Positions 45,302-52,727 of a DNA stretch of 64,000 nt are shown here, in pieces; position 1 is the first letter of the stretch, and each line of letters begins with the position of its first letter. The notes beneath the pieces are model-generated. The model ran no database searches and was not told the origin of the DNA. It saw only the letters and a program-made list of their open reading frames with translations. This stretch comes from Algoriphagus formosus. Its GTDB lineage: Bacteria > Bacteroidota > Bacteroidia > Cytophagales > Cyclobacteriaceae. The position numbers were made by a program, and so were the translations under genes. The stretch covers positions 226,327 through 290,326 of the forward strand of contig NZ_NIUC01000004.1 of assembly GCF_002807035.1 (NCBI RefSeq). Reading direction: 5' to 3'.

Positions 45302-45685
45302 AGTTTTAAAAAATAAATATCCTCAAAACCATACTTATACTGCCTATTCCAAAGTTATGCTTCGGTTAAGTTTTTATAAATCCGAATCTCTAAGTTTCCA
45401 ACTTCCACATTCTTTAATTCTTGAATCCTATTCTCCTATATTGAATTTCCTGCCACAGTTCTTTCTTCTGAGACTAGTAAGGTATTAGTTAAATGCTATC
45501 TGTTTTAATCCTTGATACCTCTTTGGGTATTTATTCTCAAAATGGATTTTAAATCTTCTAAATTTTTCTTTTATTGAGCTAAGCTTTTGATTTTCATTGT
45601 ATTATTTACTGTTAGACCTTTCCTGTTACACCTTGATTTTTGGGGCTCAGTTCAGTGAAAAGGATCTGATGCAAAATTCAATTTT
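45302..45685. other. Non-coding gap holding the leader copy of the DUF4157 unit
   Basis: 384 bp, A+T-rich. From about 45553 onward it is the upstream part of a sequence that recurs in front of the second DUF4157 gene (from about 47419). No gene or clear promoter was recognised in 45302-45552. Confidence 0.6.
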
Positions 45686-46173
45686 ATGCGTACACTTTCT
45701 AAAGAAAATGGAAGAGTAATTGGCTCTTCCAGTCCCCAAGTAAATGCAAAGAACCAAGTTCGTGCAAATTCCCCATATCAGTTTGTTGACAACAGGCCCG
45801 AGGCCATAGCTCAAAGGGAATTAAAAGAGTTGGCGAATAACAGTAATGGTTCCCGGTCAGAGCAAGCTGCTCAATTTCAGAGCCTGGCTGGAAACAAATC
45901 TTCTCAGGCACCTTCCTTACAGCGAAAAGCGAACAAAACCGGCTTGCCTGATGATCTCAAATCCGGGATTGAAAACCTTTCTGGCTATTCCTTGGATGAT
46001 GTGAAAGTCCATTATAATTCGGATCAACCTTCACAACTTCAGGCACACGCCTTTGCTCAGGGTACAGATATCCATTTAGCTTCAGGTCAAGAGAAGCACT
46101 TGCCTCATGAAGCATGGCATGTAGTACAACAGAAGCAGGGAAGGGTAAGGCCTACTTTGCAGATGAAAGGTGG
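45553..46173 (+). repeat. Duplicated leader plus N-terminal coding unit, copy 1
   Basis: Starting with ATCTTCTAAATTTTTC and ending at GATGAAAGGTGG, about 620 bp match the unit at 47419-48036 with high identity over the coding part and clear but lower identity in the 130-bp leader. Similarity ends abruptly at codon ~163, where the two proteins diverge. Confidence 0.85.
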
Positions 46174-47086
46174 TCCCGAAAACAACGATAATGCTATTTT
46201 AAAAAAGGCAGCGGATTTATTGACGGTAAAGCACTTAAAAGGGGAGAGAATTCAACAGAAAAACATGGATACTTTTCAATTGAAAGCAGAAGTCAAAATA
46301 ACAAAAGATGGTCTTGATTTGGGAAGAGAACATGACCTCAAACGATATCTGGATTTGTCTTACAGTACTTCTGAAAAAGGAAAGACTAAAAGTGAAATGC
46401 AAAAACAGAATACCTACAGACACATGGATTCGCAAGCCACTCGGCGAGATGCTATGGCCAATGTAATGCGATTCTATCTAGAGGATAATGAAGTGGTAAA
46501 TAATGCGACCGAATTATGTGGAGATTTACAGCCAAATATTGATATGTGGGAGCAAGAGATTGAAGGAGAAGGGGGGCAGTTCTTGGGGAATCCTAAACGA
46601 AATTCAGCTATTTCCAATGAATATGATAGTTTAGTTCTTGAATTGCTAATCCAAGATCGGGAAGTCACTGAAGAGGCAATTGATCATGATCTTCGGATCA
46701 ATTTACGAAATACAACTTTCAAAGTGCTAGGCGATAATAAGGATAATATTCACATTGCACTAAATAATGCATATAGCGAAGAGTCCACTGAAGAATCTGA
46801 TTTTGTTGAACTATTGCCGATATTTCAGTCAGGAGTAAAACAAAGCATGGAGCTTACCTATGCAAAACTTTCAAAAAGTAAGCAGGTAGATATTCCGAAT
46901 CTTAGAAAAAAACTGGATAGTACATACGAAATCCTCAGCAATGCTTTGCGTTCAAACCCATTTGAAGTAATGAAGATTTTTTATAAGACTGTTAAAAGTG
47001 CAGACCGAGTAGTAGACAAAGTTGCTGAAAAATGGAATTCTACAGATGAAGATGAATTAAGTGATTCGGATGAAATGTGGTATTAA
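45686..47086 (+). CDS. DUF4157 (eCIS core domain) protein with unique C-terminal domain, copy 1
   Basis: 466 residues. A disordered N-terminal leader contains FVDNRPEAIAQRELKELANNS, the motif seen at the head of DUF4157 proteins. The DUF4157 domain (about 85-180) has LSGYSLDDVKVHYNSDQPSQ and the zincin motif HEAWH at 141-145. Downstream, the usual EREAD segment is changed to KKAAD, so a zinc ligand may be lost. Residues ~185-466 are charged, helical and unrelated to known domains. DUF4157 proteins are effectors of extracellular contractile injection systems; no eCIS structural gene is visible here. Confidence 0.8.
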   Translation: MRTLSKENGRVIGSSSPQVNAKNQVRANSPYQFVDNRPEAIAQRELKELANNSNGSRSEQAAQFQSLAGNKSSQAPSLQRKANKTGLPDDLKSGIENLSGYSLDDVKVHYNSDQPSQLQAHAFAQGTDIHLASGQEKHLPHEAWHVVQQKQGRVRPTLQMKGGPENNDNAILKKAADLLTVKHLKGERIQQKNMDTFQLKAEVKITKDGLDLGREHDLKRYLDLSYSTSEKGKTKSEMQKQNTYRHMDSQATRRDAMANVMRFYLEDNEVVNNATELCGDLQPNIDMWEQEIEGEGGQFLGNPKRNSAISNEYDSLVLELLIQDREVTEEAIDHDLRINLRNTTFKVLGDNKDNIHIALNNAYSEESTEESDFVELLPIFQSGVKQSMELTYAKLSKSKQVDIPNLRKKLDSTYEILSNALRSNPFEVMKIFYKTVKSADRVVDKVAEKWNSTDEDELSDSDEMWY

Positions 47087-47548
47087 ATGATTCTGGCTGA
47101 AAGTATCGTTCGATTTAGAAACAGGACAAAGGAGTTGAATAAATTCTCAAATTTTTGATCCTGTAGTTTAAATAAGATAGCGTGACAATTGAAAATTGCT
47201 TTTCTATGGAAATAGGCCTAATTAATAGAATGTCGTTGTATTCAAATCGATGAAAGGATACTCGAAGAGTAATTGTCCCTTTCTTTTTGGGTTGGTAATC
47301 TTAACTTCCTTAATAATCCCGGATCTTAAAAATAATAGTTTAGCAATTGTTGTTTTTCTCATTTTGAGGAACAAATAGGATTTTTAATCCCAAATTTGAT
47401 TTGTTTCAATCTTTCATATCTTCTAAATTTTTCTTTTATTGAGCTAAGCTTTTGATTTTCATTATATTCTTTACCGCACGACCTTTTCCTGTTCCACCTA
47501 GTTTTAGGGCTCAGTTCTGTGATAAGGTTTTGACTTAAAACCGATTTT
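47087..47548. other. Non-coding gap holding the second leader copy
   Basis: 462 bp between the DUF4157 genes. The last ~130 bp (from about 47419) are the second copy of the shared leader; the remainder shows no gene or repeat that I can recognise. Confidence 0.6.
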
Positions 47549-48036
47549 ATGCATATACATTCTGAGAAAAATGGAAAAGTAAATGAAACTCCAAGTCCGC
47601 AGGTAAATGCAAAGTCCCAAGTCCGCCCAAAATCACCATTCCAGTTTGTTGACAACCGGCCCGAGGCTATAGCTCAAAGGGAATTAAAAGAGTTGGCGAA
47701 CAACAGTAAAGGTTTCCAGTCAGAGCAAGCTGCTCAATTTCAGAGCCTGGCTGGAAACAAATCTTCTCAGGTACCTTCCTTACAGCGAAAAGCGAACAAA
47801 ACCGGCTTGCCTGATGATCTCAAATCCGGGATTGAAAACCTTTCTGGCTATTCCTTGGATGATGTGAAAGTCCATTATAATTCGGATCAACCTTCGCAAC
47901 TCCAGGCACATGCCTTTGCTCAGGGTACGGATATCCACTTAGCTTCAGGTCAGGAGAAGAATTTGCCACATGAAGCATGGCATGTGGTGCAGCAGAAGCA
48001 GGGAAGGGTGAAGCCTACTTTGCAGATGAAAGGTGG
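47419..48036 (+). repeat. Duplicated leader plus N-terminal coding unit, copy 2
   Basis: Matches 45553-46173: same TATTGAGCTAAGCTTTTG leader segment and nearly identical codons ~20-163 of the DUF4157 genes. Confidence 0.85.
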
Positions 48037-48637
48037 GGATGCTATTAATGATGACCATGTTTTGGAAAGAGAAGCTGATTTAATGGGGCAGAAGGCACAA
48101 CAAACTCCCGATAATAATCATGATTCAGGGCTAGTAGAAAATCAGAATTTGACTCATCTATCAATACAAAAGAAGCCAATTATTCAGCTAGTGCTTTCTG
48201 GAGAGGAACTAATCGACTTTTACAATGAAAAATTGTATCAAGGAAAAACACTAGCTGATATTTTAGATGAGAATGATTATATGGAGGAAGATGAGAAAGA
48301 ACAACTAGGGACTTATTTCTACAATAGAGATAAGGATTTAGAAAAGTCAATAAGAGTAGCAGAAGCGTTAAAATCAATTGATAAGTCTACTAGAATGTCA
48401 AGGTGGGATTATGATGGAAAAACCTATCATTTGAATTTTACAACTGAGACCCATCATGTTACTGAAGAAGGAAATCCAAAGAAACATTATTTCTTTGAGG
48501 GAACGGGTGAAGACATCCAACCCAAGCAATGTTCTCCTGAGGAGAGAGGTAGAAATAGTAAAGAAAGTAAATTTACATTTTCGAGTTTACCGGAGGAAGT
48601 TCAAGATTTTATAAAGACCCAATGGTACAAACTATAG
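47549..48637 (+). CDS. DUF4157 (eCIS core domain) protein with unique C-terminal domain, copy 2
   Basis: 362 residues. The first ~163 residues are nearly identical to copy 1, including HEAWH at 141-145. It retains the complete LEREADLMG segment (E173, E175) expected for the third zinc ligand. Residues ~190-362 share nothing with copy 1; they contain NEKLYQGKTLADILDEND and HYFFEGTGEDIQ and no recognised fold. The layout (constant injection/processing head, variable tail) is that of a modular effector. No cognate immunity gene is obvious next to it. Confidence 0.82.
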   Translation: MHIHSEKNGKVNETPSPQVNAKSQVRPKSPFQFVDNRPEAIAQRELKELANNSKGFQSEQAAQFQSLAGNKSSQVPSLQRKANKTGLPDDLKSGIENLSGYSLDDVKVHYNSDQPSQLQAHAFAQGTDIHLASGQEKNLPHEAWHVVQQKQGRVKPTLQMKGGDAINDDHVLEREADLMGQKAQQTPDNNHDSGLVENQNLTHLSIQKKPIIQLVLSGEELIDFYNEKLYQGKTLADILDENDYMEEDEKEQLGTYFYNRDKDLEKSIRVAEALKSIDKSTRMSRWDYDGKTYHLNFTTETHHVTEEGNPKKHYFFEGTGEDIQPKQCSPEERGRNSKESKFTFSSLPEEVQDFIKTQWYKL

Positions 48638-48671
48638 CCCTGTATCGTTATCAGGATGAATCATCTTGAAG

Positions 48672-48815
48672 ATGAATCGTGCATACTTTATTAAAAACTG
48701 GAAAGTGAATCTAGCCTTCAAATTATCTAAGACAGGAGTAATCAAATCAAATTTGAGTAAATTATTGGACTTGGCTAAAGGAAAGCTTGACTACGGTAAA
48801 CTTTTCAAAGTTTAA
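48672..48815 (+). CDS. Possible 47-residue basic peptide
   Basis: ATG 48672 to TAA 48813-48815 encodes a Lys-rich helical peptide (including SNLSKLLDLAKGKLDYGK). It follows the second DUF4157 gene by 34 bp. It could be a small gene, a relic, or chance; it touches the 3' end of the opposite-strand gene. Confidence 0.25.
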   Translation: MNRAYFIKNWKVNLAFKLSKTGVIKSNLSKLLDLAKGKLDYGKLFKV

Positions 48816-49012
48816 CTAGTATGACAAGCAGGGCTGCAATACTTGCATCCATTTGACTGTTTGAAAGTTCTTTTTGCTTCGGCCACTGCAGTGTTGCAGT
48901 TACCGTGCCAACCTAGGGATTTGTAAAACTGGGGGAAATAAGGACATCCTTCTTTGTGTACCTCATGATCTCCGTTGGATTGTGCTTGGCTGTTGACGAC
49001 GAAAACAGGCAT
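48812..49012 (-). CDS. Conserved Cys/His-rich mini-protein
   Basis: 66 residues: starts MPVFVVNSQAQSNGDHEVHKEGC, later LGWHGNCNTAVAEAK and NGCKYCSPACHTS. The five Cys and several His at fixed spacing suggest metal binding. I recall this as a small widespread family with no known function (HEVH...C...NGC-x-x-C-x-x-x-CH). It lies convergent to the DUF4157 genes. Real gene likely because the motif spacing is family-like. Confidence 0.7.
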   Translation of the reverse strand: MPVFVVNSQAQSNGDHEVHKEGCPYFPQFYKSLGWHGNCNTAVAEAKRTFKQSNGCKYCSPACHTS

Positions 49013-49302
49013 CTTAAATAATTTTTGTGGTTAAAGATTCAATTTCAATATCGTTATATTCTTAAGGAAAGGCATTATGGTTTAGATCCCGCTGACAATA
49101 ATTGTCAGGATTTCTACTCACTAAGGAGAATAGGGCTGATGTTGATTTACTTAGGGGGTGGTTTGTCTTTGGATAGAGAGGATTAATTTCCATTCATTTA
49201 GATTTTTCTCAAAATTTGGTTTCCATATGTACTATTCTTGTGAATAGTATTTGACTTGTATACCTTCCATATGTCAAACAGGCTAAATAATATTTTCGGA
49301 TC

Positions 49303-49753
49303 ATGAAAAGTAGGGCCAATATCAAGCTAGAGCTTTCAAAAGAAGAGAAAGAAAGCATGAGGAAGAACAAAGTCAAGCTTTCGGAAATTTTGGACTTTTC
49401 CGCTGATGAGATTGAAATTTTATTAAATGTTTCTGAGTCAAGAGCTAGGGAAATCCATGCTTTAGCCGATTTCCAACAAGTACCCTCTATCGGGATTAAT
49501 TTTGCCAAAGACTTGATATCAATGGGTTTTTACAGCATCGATGACTTGCTAGGTAAGGATGGTGCTGAATTAACCGATCTACATGAAAAACATATTGGTT
49601 ATAAAACTGATCCCTGTGTGGAAGACCAATTTCGCTAAAACCAAGGATTACTCCAAGAACTGGTGGGACTTTACGTCAGAGCGAAAGAAATTTAGAGCGG
49701 AATTTGGATACCCAAAAGATAGACCTGAAAAGAATTGGACTGAAATACTGTAA
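49303..49753 (+). pseudogene. Helix-hairpin-helix Cdd1/'pathogenicity locus'-type protein, internally deleted
   Basis: The frame from ATG 49303 encodes an N-terminal helix, then VPSIGINFAKDLISMGFYSIDDLLGKDGAELTDLHEK, a HhH segment of PF11731 (Cdd1), and HIGYKTDPCVEDQFR before a stop at 49638. Another frame continues FAKTKDYSKNWWDFTSERKKF to TAA 49751-49753, exactly the family's C-terminal part. About five residues that normally link them are missing, consistent with a small deletion near 49629-49638, perhaps between short TTTCGCT repeats. Confidence 0.75.
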
Positions 49754-50172
49754 ATGCAAGGCTAGTAAAGGGAGAACATGAATAGATCATTACAGTTAAA
49801 GCGACTTTTTTATCCCCTTAGGATAATGCTTTAAAAGCAAGGTTATCTACCTGCCATGGTCCGCTTGGAGCCCTAGCTCCTCCCAACCCTTACTTGGGAG
49901 CGACTAGGGAGATGATAGGGAGCCAAGTGGGATGATAGTGGGAGGAAGTATAGCTTATCCCCAGCTTATTTATAGGGTTATTTGGGTGAGACTTACCAAA
50001 TGCTATATGGCTTCCTACAGCTTCAATCAAAAATGAAATGATAAGAGTAGAACTTCAAAAATTGCCTTTTCATTTCAAATATTTCACCAAATTAGATTGG
50101 GAAAAAGAAATTACCTACTGTAAGAATTTGTAAACTAGACCTTTGTAGCCTTTTTTTAAAGAAATTATTAGT
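49754..50172. other. Gap with structured GC-rich element
   Basis: 419 bp without a recognised gene. It contains the nested inverted repeat listed at 49864-49927 and near-tandem copies of a GGGATGATAG-like motif (around 49907-49950). It separates the broken HhH gene from the membrane protein gene at 50173. Confidence 0.55.
49864..49927. repeat. Nested inverted repeat, possible structured RNA
   Basis: Three concentric pairings: CTTGG (49864-49868)/CCAAG (49923-49927), CCCTAG (49871-49876)/CTAGGG (49904-49909), and TCCCAA (49881-49886)/TTGGGA (49894-49899). It is markedly G+C-richer than the flanks. Confidence 0.55.
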
Positions 50173-51771
50173 ATGGCAAATCGTTTTTTTAAGCGAATCG
50201 AAGATGAATTCGGAGCCTTGTTGGGATATGAGTATGACAATAGTGTCAACTGGAACATTTTTGTTTTATTAGACGACAAGTACGTTAACTTGGACTTGAG
50301 TAAGCCTATTTTTTTTACCGCCATAGAATTTGACAAAAGTAAATTTGGCGCGATCTTCAGAAGAAAAGAAGATACTCAAGCTGTTGAAAAGCCCAATATA
50401 ATTTTTAATGATTGTCGGTTTAGAATTCAGGAGGCGGTATCTTTCAAGAATTTTATGGTAGAATTCAGAAATTGCAAATCTTCAACCAATAACTTTTCAT
50501 TTGGAAATTGCTCTGATTCAACGATACAAATCACTAATCAGACTTCTTTTGGTTCCATCTTAATAAAAGACTGTACTGACATTGAGTTGCATCTTAAGGG
50601 TTTGTCTTTGAGGGGTTTAAAGCTTAGAAATGTAAAAAAAATAGATTTTAAAGCTGAAAAACTCACCGAACCAGGAATCATGGTTAGTGAATGTGTTTTC
50701 AAGGATTTTTCAATTTATAGCTCTAAAATTAAAAATCTCCAGTTTGAGAATTCTGAAGCAGGATTTTTAACGCTAAGCGCTGTTTCTGGAGGAGAATTGA
50801 GTTTGTTTGGTAAGCATAAGGTTAGGTTAGGGGAAAAGAGAGTCTTTGAATATGGATACCTGAATATTCTGAGTTGTAATTTTTCAAATCTGCATCTTAA
50901 CGGAACTGATGAGGATTTGCTCATTAAGAGCATAGAGATTAAAGATACTTCAAATTTTACTCTCGCTTCCCTAGAAATCAATTCTCTAACCATTATAGGT
51001 ACTAGTCTTTCCAATGTTCTGGTCTTTTCATGTATCATTAGAAACTTGCGTTTCCTTTATTTCAAAGTAAAAGAAAACGTAGACTTTAACTTGGGCGAAT
51101 ATGGTGAAGGTGGGTTGATCCTTGACAATGCTATTTTAGAGGGTGTCGAAACAAATCCAAGCTTCTTGCACCATTTTAAAAGTATTGAGTTCAAAAATTC
51201 ATCTATAATGGGGCTGGTTGCTCCCTCATTTAAATTGGTTGAGCCGGAAACGATAAGGAGGATGAGGGGTGATTTTGAAGACAAAATTGATTTCTGCAGG
51301 GAAATGAATGCATTAATGATCGGGCAGAACAATAAGCATTATGCCACAATTTACAGGGCTTTGGAATTGGAGTTTAGAGCTAAAGTCAAGGACTCATCCT
51401 TAAATTGGTTTGATAAAGTTGTGCTTAACCTTAATTATTGGTCTAATGCACATGGGACAATGCCTCAGAAAGCTTTCTTTTGGATTTTGTTCCTAATTGT
51501 TTTAATGTTCGGAATTATCAACCTTGATTTGGCTCTACAGACTGGTCTTGCTTATGAAGCTGGTCTAGACTTCCTTCACCAAAATTATTCTTACTTCATT
51601 AAACCATTTACTTTCTTATCAGACATAGAAGAGGGGTATAGGCCGTTAAACAGTGAGAACATGAATGCTAAGTTTCATCCTGTTACCAAAGGTTTTGACT
51701 TCTTGTTCAAAATCTTATATGCGTATTTGTTGTATCAGTTTGTAGCTGCTTTTAGGAAGTTTAATAAGTAG
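50173..51771 (+). CDS. Beta-helix-like membrane protein of unknown function
   Basis: 532 residues. Residues ~30-370 are made of short irregular strands rich in Phe, Ile, Leu and Asn (for example IIFNDCRFRIQEAVSFKNFMVEFRNC), suggesting a pentapeptide-like or right-handed beta-helix. The segment IYRALELEFRAKVKDSSLNWFD then precedes two TM helices (AFFWILFLIVLMFGIINLDLAL and the C-terminal FLFKILYAYLLYQFVAAFRKF). This repeat-plus-two-TM layout occurs in uncharacterised proteins. It lies in the island beside the restriction operon; a role in defence is possible but unproven. Confidence 0.62.
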   Translation: MANRFFKRIEDEFGALLGYEYDNSVNWNIFVLLDDKYVNLDLSKPIFFTAIEFDKSKFGAIFRRKEDTQAVEKPNIIFNDCRFRIQEAVSFKNFMVEFRNCKSSTNNFSFGNCSDSTIQITNQTSFGSILIKDCTDIELHLKGLSLRGLKLRNVKKIDFKAEKLTEPGIMVSECVFKDFSIYSSKIKNLQFENSEAGFLTLSAVSGGELSLFGKHKVRLGEKRVFEYGYLNILSCNFSNLHLNGTDEDLLIKSIEIKDTSNFTLASLEINSLTIIGTSLSNVLVFSCIIRNLRFLYFKVKENVDFNLGEYGEGGLILDNAILEGVETNPSFLHHFKSIEFKNSSIMGLVAPSFKLVEPETIRRMRGDFEDKIDFCREMNALMIGQNNKHYATIYRALELEFRAKVKDSSLNWFDKVVLNLNYWSNAHGTMPQKAFFWILFLIVLMFGIINLDLALQTGLAYEAGLDFLHQNYSYFIKPFTFLSDIEEGYRPLNSENMNAKFHPVTKGFDFLFKILYAYLLYQFVAAFRKFNK

Positions 51772-51864
51772 TTATTTTTTCTTGAAGGGCAGTGCTAGAT
51801 TGAGTATTTAAAGAGTTTTAAAATTGGTTGTAACCTCAGCTGTAGAAATTAAGCTTGTTAGAAT

Positions 51865-52641
51865 TCAAGGTTTATACAATTTCAATAATATTTTTTCTCC
51901 AATTAAACCAGAGACTTTAATGGCTGGATTTTCACTAGAGATTGTAATTCCAAAATTGTTATTTATTATACGTATTAATTTTTCTATTGGCATGGATGAT
52001 TTTCTCGCTAATTCTCCTAGTCTAAAGTGATTTTTAGGTGTTTTTCCTATGACTTTAAAATTTGATAAATTATTATTTTCATCTATATTCAAACATTCAA
52101 TCTCTACCTTACTTTTTTCTATTTCTTTTAGGTTAAATATTGAGTTTAAAAGAAAAATCTCATCTATTTCCGCAAAACACAATATTTGCTCCCTAGTTAT
52201 CAAATTACTAAAGGTTAGTAATTTATAATTATTTAGAATAGTTTCCCATTTTTCAAGGAGGGAAATGTTTTCAATTTTAACTAAGCTATTAAAGTGATTT
52301 TTCTTTACCTTAGGGTCTAGATTAAAATTATTGTAAAATTTTACTTTTACTGAATTCATTTTGATTTGATCCATACAAGGATGTTTTGTCCAGGGAGGGC
52401 CCAATTCATCAAAGTATGCACACCCTCCATTTTCACTTTTAAAAAAGAAGACTTTTTTATTACAAATTGGGCAAAGGGCATTTGGGTTTGTGTAAGAGAT
52501 TGGGTTAGACTTTTCAAACTTAAATTTTGAGACACTTAATATTGAGTAAGAATCATTTAAATTTAATGTTTTTTTTCCTTTATGTCCTTCTCCTCCCCAT
52601 CCACATGTACAGTCAGGACTATGATTCCAAGCATTACACAT
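51865..52641 (-). CDS. CNAWNH zinc-finger protein with IF2-N-like C-terminus
   Basis: 258 residues. The N-terminus MCNAWNHSPDCTCGWGGEGH is a conserved Cys/His motif. It is followed by a zinc-ribbon-like CPICNKKVFFFKSENGG and then FDELGPPWTKHPC. The C-terminal ~60 residues (RLGELARKSSMPIEKLIRIIN) resemble the small IF2 N-terminal domain. I recall the family as widespread and uncharacterised. It lies 86 bp after hsdR on the same strand and may share its transcript. Very A+T-rich. Confidence 0.65.
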   Translation of the reverse strand: MCNAWNHSPDCTCGWGGEGHKGKKTLNLNDSYSILSVSKFKFEKSNPISYTNPNALCPICNKKVFFFKSENGGCAYFDELGPPWTKHPCMDQIKMNSVKVKFYNNFNLDPKVKKNHFNSLVKIENISLLEKWETILNNYKLLTFSNLITREQILCFAEIDEIFLLNSIFNLKEIEKSKVEIECLNIDENNNLSNFKVIGKTPKNHFRLGELARKSSMPIEKLIRIINNNFGITISSENPAIKVSGLIGEKILLKLYKP

Positions 52642-52727
52642 AATTTCAATTTTTATATTTTACCATAATTTGTTTTAGCCCTTGTGGTTTAATTTATAAC
52701 TATCAATTTCTTAATTCATTTATTTTT

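Noticed and set aside
45686..48637. A complete eCIS or T6SS locus
   Set aside because: Only DUF4157 effector-type genes are present; no sheath, tube, spike, baseplate or ATPase gene was found.
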